From SIG77 sp045589595 (GTDB lineage Bacteria; Verrucomicrobiota; Lentisphaeria; Victivallales; UBA1829), in assembly GCA_045589595.1 (NCBI GenBank), contig JAZNPK010000024.1, forward strand, positions 51,523 through 115,522: a stretch of 64,000 nt of DNA, read 5' to 3'. A program made the position numbers and the translations under genes. Shown one piece after another: positions 8,117 through 18,400 of the stretch. The notes under the pieces are model-generated. The model made no database searches, was not told the origin of the DNA, and saw only the letters and a list, made by a program, of their open reading frames with translations. Within the stretch, counting starts at the first letter, position 1. Each line of letters begins with the position of its first letter.

Positions 8117-9748
8117 TTATGTTTTTTTCTTTTTCAGCCGGGTCAGGATGCGGCCTGTGATCATTTCCAGTTCCGGCATCCGGAACAGCAGTGCCCCGGC
8201 AAAATAAAGGAGTCCGTAGAGTGCCGCCGTTCCGGGAACGAACAGCCATGTGTCACGCAGGACCCACGAAAGCGGGATCACTGCAAAAAACGGACAAAGT
8301 GTTATTGTGAAAAGTTTTCCGAGAAAGATCAGTGTCTGCCGGATCGGGACCGGCATCTGCATTTTTTTCTTCAGCAGGATCAGCAGCAATGAATTGTTCA
8401 ACACCGATGCCAATACCGTGGCGAGAGCGATCCCGCCCTGACGCAGGGGAAACATCAATGCAAAATTCAGAACAATATTGAACCCGATTGCGATCAGTCC
8501 CGTAATGAACGGCGTTTTCATATCTTTCTGCGCTGTGAACGACGCATTGGTCACTTTCAGCAGCGCAAAAAACGGGATCCCGAACACCGCATACTGAAAC
8601 GCCTGAGCCGTCTGTTCCAACGCCGTTTCAGAGAACGCGCCGCGCACATAAACAAAGTTCAGCAGCTCACGGGAGAAGGCAAACATGAAAAACGCCATGG
8701 GCAGCGTGAGAAACAGCAGATTCCGCATGGACAGCCCCATCACACCGAAAAATTTTTCCCGGTCCCGATCCGCCGCCGCATGAGACATTTCCGTCAGTGC
8801 CACTGTGCCGAATGCAAAGGCGAACACCCCCACCGGCAGCAGTACCAGCCGGTCACTGTAATACAGCGCCGATGTGGCATAATTGCCGATCTCCCCTGCA
8901 AATTTCGGGATGTTCCCCGCGATCAGACGGTCGCATTGAGTGCTGATAATGTGCGCGCCCGCTGCCACGATCCCCGGCAGGGCAAGGGTGAAAATCTCTT
9001 TCACAGAGGCGAGATCTTTCCAGACGCTTCCGGTGAATGATAATTGCATCTTGTTCTTTTTCAAGAGGTAAAGCATATAAAGAAATTCAATGATCCCCGC
9101 TGCCAGCACCGAAAAGGAAAGAGCCTTGACTTTGTCGATCCCTTCAGAAAATACCGGACAGAGAAAATACAGCGCCCCGATGATGATGATGTTCTGCAGA
9201 ATGGCAGTCAGGGACGGCAGAAAATAAACCCGGAGCATATTCAGACAGGACATCATGACCCCCACCGCGCAGATGAAGATGGAGTAGGGCATCACGATGG
9301 GCGTCAGCAGCGCCGCCGTCCGCCAGATGGGCGATGTGAAAAAGTCATTTACCGCCAGCAGAAACAGGGGCAGGGCGATGAGTACGGTCAAACCGCACAG
9401 CAGCAGCGAAAGATAGATCAGCAGCGTGGTGAATTTCCGTCTGGCATACGCTTCGCCCTGTTCTTTCAAAGTGCGGGTGAGAATGGGGACGATCGCCTGT
9501 CCCAGCGCACCTTCGCCGAGGATCTGACGGAACATATTCGCCCAGCCGGACGCCTGTACCCATGCAGACATCAGGACGCCGCCGCCCAGAATCGCACTCA
9601 GAAAGATGTCGCGGGTGAACCCGAGGATACGGCTCATCAGTACGGATGCGGAAAGCGCACCCGCACTCTGCAGAAACGACCGTTGTCCGTTTTTTGCCGG
9701 AGGCTCAGACGGAGAACCGGACGAACACGTTGTCGCCGTCCTGGACAA
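8117..9748 (-). CDS. murJ: lipid II flippase MurJ
   Basis: 543 residues with about 14 predicted membrane segments. The N-terminal SASVLMSRILGFTRDIFLSAI, RQILGEGALGQAIVPIL (with the family's ExA-like loop) and LVLLPVGVFAFAFGTVALTEM match MurJ/MviN, which moves the lipid-linked peptidoglycan precursor across the inner membrane. The start used here is a TTG at 9748 with AAGGA placed 5 bases before it, 44 bases inside the end of ychF. The first in-frame ATG (SVLM) would cut into the first transmembrane helix. The gene lies close to murD, the divergent cell-wall gene beyond ychF. The family call is firm; the start is probable. Confidence 0.88.
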   Translation of the reverse strand: MSRTATTCSSGSPSEPPAKNGQRSFLQSAGALSASVLMSRILGFTRDIFLSAILGGGVLMSAWVQASGWANMFRQILGEGALGQAIVPILTRTLKEQGEAYARRKFTTLLIYLSLLLCGLTVLIALPLFLLAVNDFFTSPIWRTAALLTPIVMPYSIFICAVGVMMSCLNMLRVYFLPSLTAILQNIIIIGALYFLCPVFSEGIDKVKALSFSVLAAGIIEFLYMLYLLKKNKMQLSFTGSVWKDLASVKEIFTLALPGIVAAGAHIISTQCDRLIAGNIPKFAGEIGNYATSALYYSDRLVLLPVGVFAFAFGTVALTEMSHAAADRDREKFFGVMGLSMRNLLFLTLPMAFFMFAFSRELLNFVYVRGAFSETALEQTAQAFQYAVFGIPFFALLKVTNASFTAQKDMKTPFITGLIAIGFNIVLNFALMFPLRQGGIALATVLASVLNNSLLLILLKKKMQMPVPIRQTLIFLGKLFTITLCPFFAVIPLSWVLRDTWLFVPGTAALYGLLYFAGALLFRMPELEMITGRILTRLKKKKT

Positions 9749-10805
9749 TGTATTCCTTCCCTTCGATGCGGAGTTTGCCCGCCAGTTTCGCTTCGTTCCA
9801 GCCGCCGAGACTCATAATATCGTCGTAGGAAACAACTTCCATACGGATGAAGCCGCGGAGCATATCCGTGTGGATCTTTCCCGCCGCTTCCGGTGCGCTC
9901 ATGCCCCGGGTGATGGTCCATGCATGGGCTTCTGTGGGACCCGCCGTGAAGAATGTGATGTAATCCAGCAGACGGTATCCCGTATGGATCACGCGTTCCA
10001 GACCGCTTTCGGTGACGCCCAGATCTTCCAGAAATACAGCCGCTTCCTCCGGATCGAGTTGTCCGAGTTCCTCTTCCAGTTTCGCGCAGACCGGCACGAC
10101 TTCCATACCGTGTTTCGCCGCCGTTTCGATCAGTTCCTTTGAGATGTCGTCCTTGCCGAAGGAACGGAACGCCGTTTCATCCACATTGGCGCAGACAAAT
10201 GCCGGCATGGTGGTCAGCATCTGGAGGGAATTGACGATGGTGCGGGTCTTGGGATCTTCCTTGTTCCAAGTGGGGATCCTGCCGTTTTCCAGATCGGCGA
10301 TGAAGGACTGGATGATCTCCAGTTCCAATTTCGTATCCGGGTCGCCGGAACGGAGAAGTTTCCGGGATTTTTCCATTTTGTTCTGAAGAAAATCAAGGTC
10401 TGCCAGCATCAGTTCCGTCAGGATCAGTTCCAGATCGCGGGAGGGATTCAGGGAGCCGGAAACATGGACCACGTCCGGATCGGCAAACAGGCGCACCACA
10501 TGGGCAATGGCATCCACGCCGCGGATGTGACCGAGGAACTGATTGCCGAGACCCTGTCCCTGACTGGCTCCTTCCACCAGACCGGCAATGTCGATGAACT
10601 TCATCGTCGCAGGGACGACTTTGGCGGATTTTTCCAGTTTCGCCAGTTCATCCAGCCGTTTGTCCGGCACGGGAACGATCCCCGTATTCGGTTCAATGGT
10701 GCAGAAGGGGAAGTTGGCGGCGGCGGCACCGCCGTGTGAAAGTGCGTTGAAAAGGGTGGATTTTCCCACATTGGGCAATCCGACAAATCCGCAAGCGAAA
10801 CCCAT
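9705..10805 (-). CDS. ychF: redox-regulated ATPase YchF (Obg family)
   Basis: 366 residues, normal for YchF/OLA1. The P-loop GLPNVGKSTLFNALS, the nucleotide-free switch region FIDIAGLVEGASQGQGLGNQFL, and the ychF-specific NxxE-type specificity region replaced by VCANVDE are all visible, followed by a C-terminal TGS domain (FFTAGPTEAHAWTI, then HTDMLRGFIRMEVV and QDGDNVFVRFSV). The protein prefers ATP over GTP and associates with ribosomes; it is linked to oxidative-stress responses in other bacteria. A GGAGG lies 9 bases upstream of the ATG. It heads the murJ-containing minus-strand unit and is divergent from murD. Confidence 0.95.
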   Translation of the reverse strand: MGFACGFVGLPNVGKSTLFNALSHGGAAAANFPFCTIEPNTGIVPVPDKRLDELAKLEKSAKVVPATMKFIDIAGLVEGASQGQGLGNQFLGHIRGVDAIAHVVRLFADPDVVHVSGSLNPSRDLELILTELMLADLDFLQNKMEKSRKLLRSGDPDTKLELEIIQSFIADLENGRIPTWNKEDPKTRTIVNSLQMLTTMPAFVCANVDETAFRSFGKDDISKELIETAAKHGMEVVPVCAKLEEELGQLDPEEAAVFLEDLGVTESGLERVIHTGYRLLDYITFFTAGPTEAHAWTITRGMSAPEAAGKIHTDMLRGFIRMEVVSYDDIMSLGGWNEAKLAGKLRIEGKEYIVQDGDNVFVRFSV

Positions 10806-10858
10806 GATCTGTATCCTCCGGGGTAATTCGATTTTAATTTAAAAAAAGACTCACGCAA

Positions 10859-10886
10859 AAGATACCACATTTTTTCAAAATTTCAA
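10859..10886 (-). promoter_or_regulatory. sigma70-type promoter of the ychF-murJ unit
   Basis: On the minus strand TTGAAA (10886-10881) is followed by 16 bases and TATCTT (10864-10859), leaving an untranslated leader of about 50 bases with a GGAGG before ychF. The call rests on consensus match and position. Confidence 0.55.
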
Positions 10887-10888
10887 CT

Positions 10889-10916
10889 TTGATTTTTATA
10901 AAATCGCGTGTATTTT
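10889..10916 (+). promoter_or_regulatory. possible promoter of murD
   Basis: TTGATT (10889-10894), a 16-base spacer and TATTTT (10911-10916) precede murD by about 27 bases. An alternative pairing, TTCAAA (10875-10880) with TATAAA (10898-10902 region), overlaps it. The stretch is AT-rich between divergent genes, so a promoter is expected here, but the exact boxes are uncertain. Confidence 0.35.
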
Positions 10917-10942
10917 ACAGAAACTTGAATACGGAGTGCCTT

Positions 10943-12280
10943 ATGAAATATTTTGATGTCCTCGTTGCCGGTTACGGCGTCAGCGGAAAATCAGCTGTGA
11001 ATCTGTCATGTTTTTTGAAGAAAACAACCGCCGTTATCGATGAGCGGGCGGTCTCCCCTGATGATGTGCCGCCGGGAGTGGAAATACTGGATCAGTACAA
11101 TGCGGCGGAGCCGCTGCCGTTCCGTGCAGGTACGGCGGTGATCAGCCCCGGCATCCGTGCGGGGAATCCGCTGCTGGAACAGATCGCGGCGGCGTCTGAC
11201 CGGGTGACCGGTGAGCTCGCTTTTGCGGCGGCGGAGACGGCGTGTCCTCTTGTGGGGATCACCGGGACCAATGGAAAAACCACCACCACGGAGCTGACCA
11301 CGGCGTTGTTTCAGGCGTTGGGGGAAAAGGCGGAGGCGGCAGGGAATATCGGGGCTGGATTGAGTGACGGCGTCATTGCCGCCCGGAAGGGGGAAGTGGA
11401 GCGGCTGATCGTGGAAGTCAGTTCCTTTCAGATGGAATACGGCGCGATCCCTGTTCAGGCGGCTGCGGTGCTGAATCTTGCCAGTGATCACATCGACCGG
11501 CATGGAACGGCGGACGCGTATGCGCAGTTGAAATTTTCGCTGGCGAACGCAGCGGAAAAAGCCGTGGTGCTGAATGCAAATCTGCAGGGGGAACGGAAGA
11601 AATTTCTCCGTGATGGTCTGCCGGTCATCACGTTTTCCGCGTGGATGCCGGATGCGGATCTGACGCTGGAAAACGGTAAAGATATCTGTTATAAAAAATC
11701 CGTTATTTTATCGGTTGATGAATGTCGTTTGAAGGGGCGTCACAATGTGGAAAATATGATGGCTGCCCTTGCTCTCGTGGCGGCGGTGAAGGGGGAGGGC
11801 GTGCTGAAGGATGAACGGATCCGTCAGGCGCTCCGGGATTTTCAGCCGGATCACCACCGGGCGGAATGTTTTCTGGAGCGGGACGGCATCCGTTTTGTGG
11901 ATGATTCCAAGGCGACCAATCCCCACGCGGTGAATGCGGCGCTGGATCTTTTTTCTGATCCGGCGGGCGGAAAAAATATTCTTCTGCTGCTGGGCGGATT
12001 GGACAAGGATATGGATTTTGCGGAGCTGATCCCCCATCTCGGCAGTGTGAAAAAAATCTATCTGGCGGGACAATGCCGGGCGAAGATCAAAGCCGCGCTG
12101 GACGGTGTCTGCCCGATGGAGGACTGCGGCAGGTTTGACGATGCCGCCGCCGCCATGTGCCGCGATGCCGTGTCCGGCGATGTGGTGCTGCTTTCTCCGG
12201 CAACCGCCAGTATGGATGAATTCCGGAACTACAAAGAGCGCGGCGACCGTTTCAAAGCGGTCTGCACCGGAAAACTTTGA
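10943..12280 (+). CDS. murD: UDP-N-acetylmuramoylalanine--D-glutamate ligase
   Basis: 445 residues from the ATG at 10943, chosen because CGGAG lies 6 bases upstream and MKYFDVLVAGYGVSGKSA is the normal MurD N-terminus; an earlier in-frame ATG at 10889 would add a poorly fitting extension. MurD adds D-Glu to UDP-MurNAc-L-Ala in the cytoplasm using ATP. Motifs include VGITGTNGKTTTTEL (ATP-binding P-loop), the VEVSSFQMEY segment, LNLASDHIDRHGT, and ATNPHAVNAALDLF preceded by FVDDSKATN in the C-terminal domain. It is divergent from ychF-murJ, so two peptidoglycan genes sit within 3 kb. Confidence 0.95.
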   Translation: MKYFDVLVAGYGVSGKSAVNLSCFLKKTTAVIDERAVSPDDVPPGVEILDQYNAAEPLPFRAGTAVISPGIRAGNPLLEQIAAASDRVTGELAFAAAETACPLVGITGTNGKTTTTELTTALFQALGEKAEAAGNIGAGLSDGVIAARKGEVERLIVEVSSFQMEYGAIPVQAAAVLNLASDHIDRHGTADAYAQLKFSLANAAEKAVVLNANLQGERKKFLRDGLPVITFSAWMPDADLTLENGKDICYKKSVILSVDECRLKGRHNVENMMAALALVAAVKGEGVLKDERIRQALRDFQPDHHRAECFLERDGIRFVDDSKATNPHAVNAALDLFSDPAGGKNILLLLGGLDKDMDFAELIPHLGSVKKIYLAGQCRAKIKAALDGVCPMEDCGRFDDAAAAMCRDAVSGDVVLLSPATASMDEFRNYKERGDRFKAVCTGKL

Positions 12281-12346
12281 AAAGTAACCATCCGTGAATT
12301 TTTAACATCCTTTTTTGAAAAAAACAGAAAATGGCTTGACCGGCAC

Positions 12347-12374
12347 TTGCTTTTTTGATATGTCATGCTATAAT
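12347..12374 (+). promoter_or_regulatory. extended -10 promoter of the giant surface-protein gene
   Basis: TTGCTT (12347-12352), 16 bases and TATAAT (12369-12374), the latter preceded by TGC, an extended -10. It leaves an untranslated leader of about 55 bases. AAAGG lies 8-9 bases before the ATG at 12439. The same ATGCTAT core occurs at three other promoters in the window. The gap 12281-12438 holds no other feature that I can see. Confidence 0.6.
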
Positions 12375-12438
12375 TAGTGTGTGATAATATTAAAATAACA
12401 TGTACTCGCAAGGGCGAAAACATTGAAAGGTCACAGCC

Positions 12439-15400
12439 ATGACGAAGAAAAAAGCCAGTTTTTTCCGCTTGGAAGATCGCGTGCTGTTTGAAGCAGCCGC
12501 CGCAGAAGCCGTAGTTGATGCGCAGATGCAGGAAGCAGCCGCAGAAGCGGAAAATGCTGCAGAAGCGGAAAATGCCGCAGATGATGCCGCAGAATCTGAA
12601 AGTGTGCCGGATTTTGACAGTCTGAATGTTTTGACAGGAGCGGAAACAGATTCCGCCCTTGATTATGCCGACAGCGCAGTTGCCGCAGAAGACGGCGGAG
12701 CCGCCGGGACGGATGTGCCTGTGGTGTTTGATCCGGCTGCAAAACTGACGCTCTCCACCCCCCGCGAACTGGTCGTCATCAACAACAGTGTTGCCGATAA
12801 AGAAGCTGTACTTGCCGAACTGCTGCCCGATCAGGATGTGCTGATCCTTGAAGGCGGAAAAGACGGTCTGGCGCAGATCAACGAGTATCTGGATGCCAAC
12901 AGCAATGTGAAATACAATGCGATCCATTTTGTGACGCACGGCAGTGAAGGATATTTTACGCTGTGCGGCGAGATCATCGACGGCAACAATGTGGATGCGG
13001 AAGCATGGGCGCAGATCGGGGAACACCTGACTGCCGATGCCGACATTATGCTTTACGGCTGCGATCTGGCTTCGACAGCTGACGGCAAAGCATTGTGCGC
13101 GGCGCTTGCCGATGCTGCCGGTGCAGACGTTGCCGCCAGCACCGACACCACCGGTGTGTCCGGCAACTGGGCGCTTGAATATGTTTCCGGACAGGTGGAA
13201 ACGGCATCCATTCAGGTGGAAAATTATGCGCATGACCTGACGAGTTACCGTGTGACGGAGGCGCTGGGCGATTCTTCCACGGAAGGTTCACTCGCCTGGG
13301 CAGTGGCGCAGTCGAACAGTCATACCGGGACGGATGAGATCGTTTTTGACTCTGCGTTGAACGGCACAACCATTTCGCCGGTGAATGTTGAGATCACGGA
13401 CAGTGTGACCATCAGCGGGAACGGTGAAGGTGCCACGGTGATCACCGGCGGTACTACATACAACGAAGACGGCACTGTTAAGGCTGCGGGTTCCGGGATC
13501 TTCAAGATCAACACGCGCGGTGTTGATGTGACCATTGAAAACATGACGATCCAGAACGGATATACCGAAGGCAACCTCGGACCGGTGCATTTTGAATCGG
13601 CTTCGACTCTGACGGTCAAAAATGTGACATTCCTGAACAACAGAAGCCAGAAGGGCGGTGTGTTTTATATTGCCAGCAGTGGCAGAGTTACGGTCGAAGA
13701 CTGTACCTTTATCGGGAACCATGGAACAATATACGCTGGTGTGTTCCATGTCGCAGCCAACGCTGATATTGATGTCACCCGCTCAACATTTTCCGGAAAC
13801 TACGGCGATTTGGGTGGTGTGTTTTTCATTCTCTCCAAGGCGAATATTAATGTTTCCCACAGTGTTTTCACGAACAGCGATACCAGTTTTACCAACGCCA
13901 ATGAGGGCGGTGTATTTTGTATGCAGATGCCCAGCGGCTGTAGTGCCAATATCAACATTTCCTATACCAGTTTTGACAATCTCAATGCAACCCACGGCGG
14001 TGTGATCCGTTTTAATACTTACGGCCACAGTCCTAATGTCACCGGCACGATCACGATGGATCATGTGACAGCTGAGCGTATCAGCGGCGGTGTGATCAAT
14101 ATTCCGATCGAGTTCAATTCTGTCGAGATCTCCAACTCCACATTTACGAACAACACCGGTGCAACATTCTCTTTCGGTTCCACCGGTACGGTAACGGTTT
14201 CCGATTCCGTGATCACCGGCTCCGGTCAGAACAGACCCGTGGAAGGGGCGGAACAGACCTACAATACCGCCGGTGCATTTTACCTCTGCGACACCACTGC
14301 CAATCTGTATCGTACACAGATCGTGGACTGTTACGCATACGGCGGGAATTCAGCTGCAATCACGCTGGGCAACACGCAGGACAAAGCAGCCACGCTGAGT
14401 CTGGTGGATTGCGTGATAAGCGGGAATACTTCCGACCGTGATGGTACGGCGATCAAGACGATCCAGACCGGGGGCGTTGGAAACACATCCAAAATTTATC
14501 TGGAACGGACCACCATTGCCGATAACACGATCACTTCAGCGGGTTTGAACTGCCGCGGCACGGCGATCTATCTTTACAGTACCGCCACCGAAAACGGCGC
14601 CAGTCTTGTGGCAGTCGATTCCACGATCTACGGCAACGATGCGCTCGGAGCAAACAGTCAGGGCGGCGGTCTCGTTATCGACACGCTCAGCGGTTCCGTT
14701 CTGCTGATCAATACCACCGTTGCCAAAAACACGGCATTGAATTCCTTAACCGGTGGCGGCGGTATCCATCTTGCCAACGGCACATTGAATATGGTGAACA
14801 GTATTGCGCTGGGCAATACCCTCAAGGGCGCAGCGCAGGATATTTTTGTCAGCACGGCGACCGACACTACGGCGAAACTCAATCTTTATTCCAGTGTGGT
14901 CGGTGTGGTCAGCGGGACCAACATCACGAATACCACGAATGTTTCCAGCAAGACAGATATCACTTATGAATCTGCGTTCGGCACAAACGAACTGGCGGAC
15001 AACGGCGGTTTCGGCAAGACCCTTGCTCTGACTACGGGTATGACGGATGCTGTGGCTTCCTTCTACAAGGGGATCTCCGATATTCAGTACATCCGCGATG
15101 CAACGGCGGACAAGGTGCTCGGCGTCAAGTTCACGGATACCAACGGCTCGATCAGAGTTCTCGGCGGGACAAGCGGTTATCTTTCCTCACGCGTGGTGGA
15201 CGGACGCGGTTTTTACCTCGGCGAAAATGTCACCATCGGCTCCCATAATGCGGATTCTTATGTTGCATGGGTGGGCAGCGAAGATTTTGAACACGCAACT
15301 CACAAATATGCCACGCTGCAGGATGCACTCACCTTTTCTCCGTACAGATCAACGGTTTATGTTGCCGGGACCCGTATCCTGACATCGGAAGTTCTTCCTC

Positions 15401-18400
15401 TGACGAACGGTCGTTCCCTTCAGGGGCAGGGTGAGGATCTGACGGTGATCGATGCCGGGGGACAGCATCAGGTGTTGAGTGTCTCTTCCGCAGGTCCCAT
15501 CCGTGATCTGACGATCCAGAACGGCTATGGCGGCTCGGGGCGCGGCGGCGGTATCACTCATTCCGGCACCAGTGATCTGCTGCTTGAAAATGTGATCCTG
15601 CGCAACAACTCTGCCGGTGTGTCCGGCGGTGCGCTCAATACCCAGACCGCGGGTTTGACTGTTACATTGCGGAATGTTCAGCTGCTCGGCAACGTTTCCG
15701 GTACCGGCGGTGCGATCTATTCCGGTGCGGCTTCCACGGTCATTATGGAGAATGTGATTGCGATCGGCAACCTCGCTACGACGGACGGCTCAGTATTTTA
15801 CGGCGGTAAAGGCGGTGAGGTGATCGTCAGCGACTCCATGTTCAAGGACAATGCCGACGATACCCATCAGTATAGTTCGTTTTACACCCAGGGAAATATC
15901 GCTGTCACCGACAGTGAATTCCTTCACAATGCGTGGCGTGCGGTTTATGTGTATTCCACTGCCGCCTCTGCCACCTTCACAAATACGCTTTTTGCGTACA
16001 ATACCCCCGGCAATGCCCAGGGCGCTGCGATTTTCAGCAACGCCGCAGAAACGAAGGTGACAAACAGTACCTTCATCAAGAACAGCACGGAGAGTTCCAC
16101 CGGCGGTGCTGCGATTTACGCAGGAAAAGTTCTGTATGTTGCCGATTCCAACTTCGTCGGCAACGTTTCCAATTCCAGCGGCGGTGCGATTTACGCAGGA
16201 AATGATCTGTATGTGACGGACAGCATTTTCAAAGCCAATAAGGCAGGGACGTCCGGCGGCGCGATTTATTTCTACAACAAAGACGCTGACTTTGATCTTC
16301 TGGTGACCGGTTCGCTGTTCCGCGGCAACTCCACAAGTGTAGCTACCGGCGGCGGCGCGATCAACTTTGACGGATATGGAGTGATCCGGGATTCCATTTT
16401 TGAAAGCAACAGTGTTGCACAGCAGAGCGAGACATCCGTCAGCTATGCAGGCGGCGGTGCCATTCTTTTTGAAGCCGGTACCATGCTGGTGGAAGATTGT
16501 ACATTTACGGATAACTTTGTGCGCGGTTCTCATGGCGGCGGCGCGATCTGTGTCCGCGGCGGCGGTACGATCGAAGGGTCCGTTTACCGTTGTGTGTTTG
16601 ACGGCAACAAGGCGATGTCCTGCACCGGCGGTGCCATCAATTCCACTTCCTGGGGCAGCGCTGCAGGCAGATTGGCAATTTTCGATTCCGTATTCGCAGA
16701 GAATACTGCCACCGGGCAGGATGCCGGTACGATCCATTTCCTTTCCGGGACTCATCTGGTTGTGGAAAATTCATCGATCATCGACAACTACGGGAGTGGC
16801 ATTTTTATCGGGGGGGCGATTCCTGTTTTTGTGCTGAATACTACGATTTCCGGAAACCACGGAACTGATTTACCGGCGATCCGGATCTATGGGAATGCTG
16901 CCCCCACGGTGTATTTAGTCAACAGTACGCTTATGAACAACGCCGGTACCTACGGAGTGCTCGGCGGCGGTGCCAACGCCGTTTTCTATCTGATCAATAC
17001 GATCGTTGCGGGAAATACAGCACCCAGCGGCTCTCCGTTGCGTCAGGCGCATTTCCATCTCATCAACTCTGTTGTTGACAACAAAACCGGACATAATGTC
17101 GTTATTGACTCTGACATCAATTCCTATACGTTAAAAGACAGCGGTTATTCCTATCTGGATATTTTCGGTGTTGAATCCGGCACTGCAGTTGCAACGGATA
17201 ACGGCGGCTATGTGCCGACTTTCCTGCCGGTGAAAGATATCACCGGAACGAATGTGACGATCAACCGGGAAGTCTCAAGCAATTTCATTGTGGGATTGAC
17301 CTACGGCGCAAACAATACGCTGCTCGGCACTGCGGCAGACGGTACGACCATTGCGGCTGATACCATTGCATGGGACGCGCGCGGGTATCTCATTAATATT
17401 AACCACGCGCGCAACCTCGGCGCCGTGGAACTTGATGGCGCGTTCATTGCGTGGACCGGTGATGCCGATCCTGCAAAAGCCACTGCCACATTTGCCACGT
17501 TCAACGGTTCCACCAACAGTACAAGTCTGGTCGATTCCACCGTGTATCTGGCGGGGACCCGGATCATTCTGGGACTGACTGAACGGATCGTTCAGGCGCA
17601 GGATGTGATCCTTGCCGGACACGAAAACGGGGCAACGATCCTGGTTCATAATACACCTGCCACCAATCTTTTCTATATCGGTGTCAACCGCAGCGACATT
17701 GATGTGACATGCAAGGATCTGGCAATTGAAACGATCGGTGATATGTCGATCGCTCTGATGGACCTGAAAGCTGTAAACGGATCACTGACACTGAATAATT
17801 TTGCACTCCGTGATGTGTATTCGACAGCCTCATCCATTATCAGCACAGAGACCAGTACGGTGAATGTGACCAATTCCACATTCAGCGGCAACCGGGCGGC
17901 GAGACAAGTCATTGCTGTCAGCGGTGGTACTTGGACAGCCAACTTTGACAATGTACTCTTTGAGCACAATGCGACAGGTGCGGGCATTTACGCTGCCGCC
18001 ATCCTTACCGTGAGCAACGGTACATTCCGCAACAACGTATCAACCGGATCGGCATCGACCATCAACGCGGACAACTGCACTTCCGTCACGATCACCGATT
18101 CTGCATTTATCAACAACCGGAACAAAAACGGTGACTCCTACACACTCCGTGTTTCAGGCGGTACGCTTGAGATGACGAATACCGTGGTGTCCGGAAACCG
18201 CGGTGTCGGCACCTCAAACACTGCTCCCGGCGGTGCGCTTTTCATTCCCGGCGTAAATGCCACCATTGACAACAGTATATTCTCGAACAACAGTATATAC
18301 TATACGAGTACGATCTATGGAGCAGCGATCCGCGGCAATTCTTCAACTGTCCTTCACATTTCCAACAGTGATATTTCCAATAACGATGTCAAATCTACCG

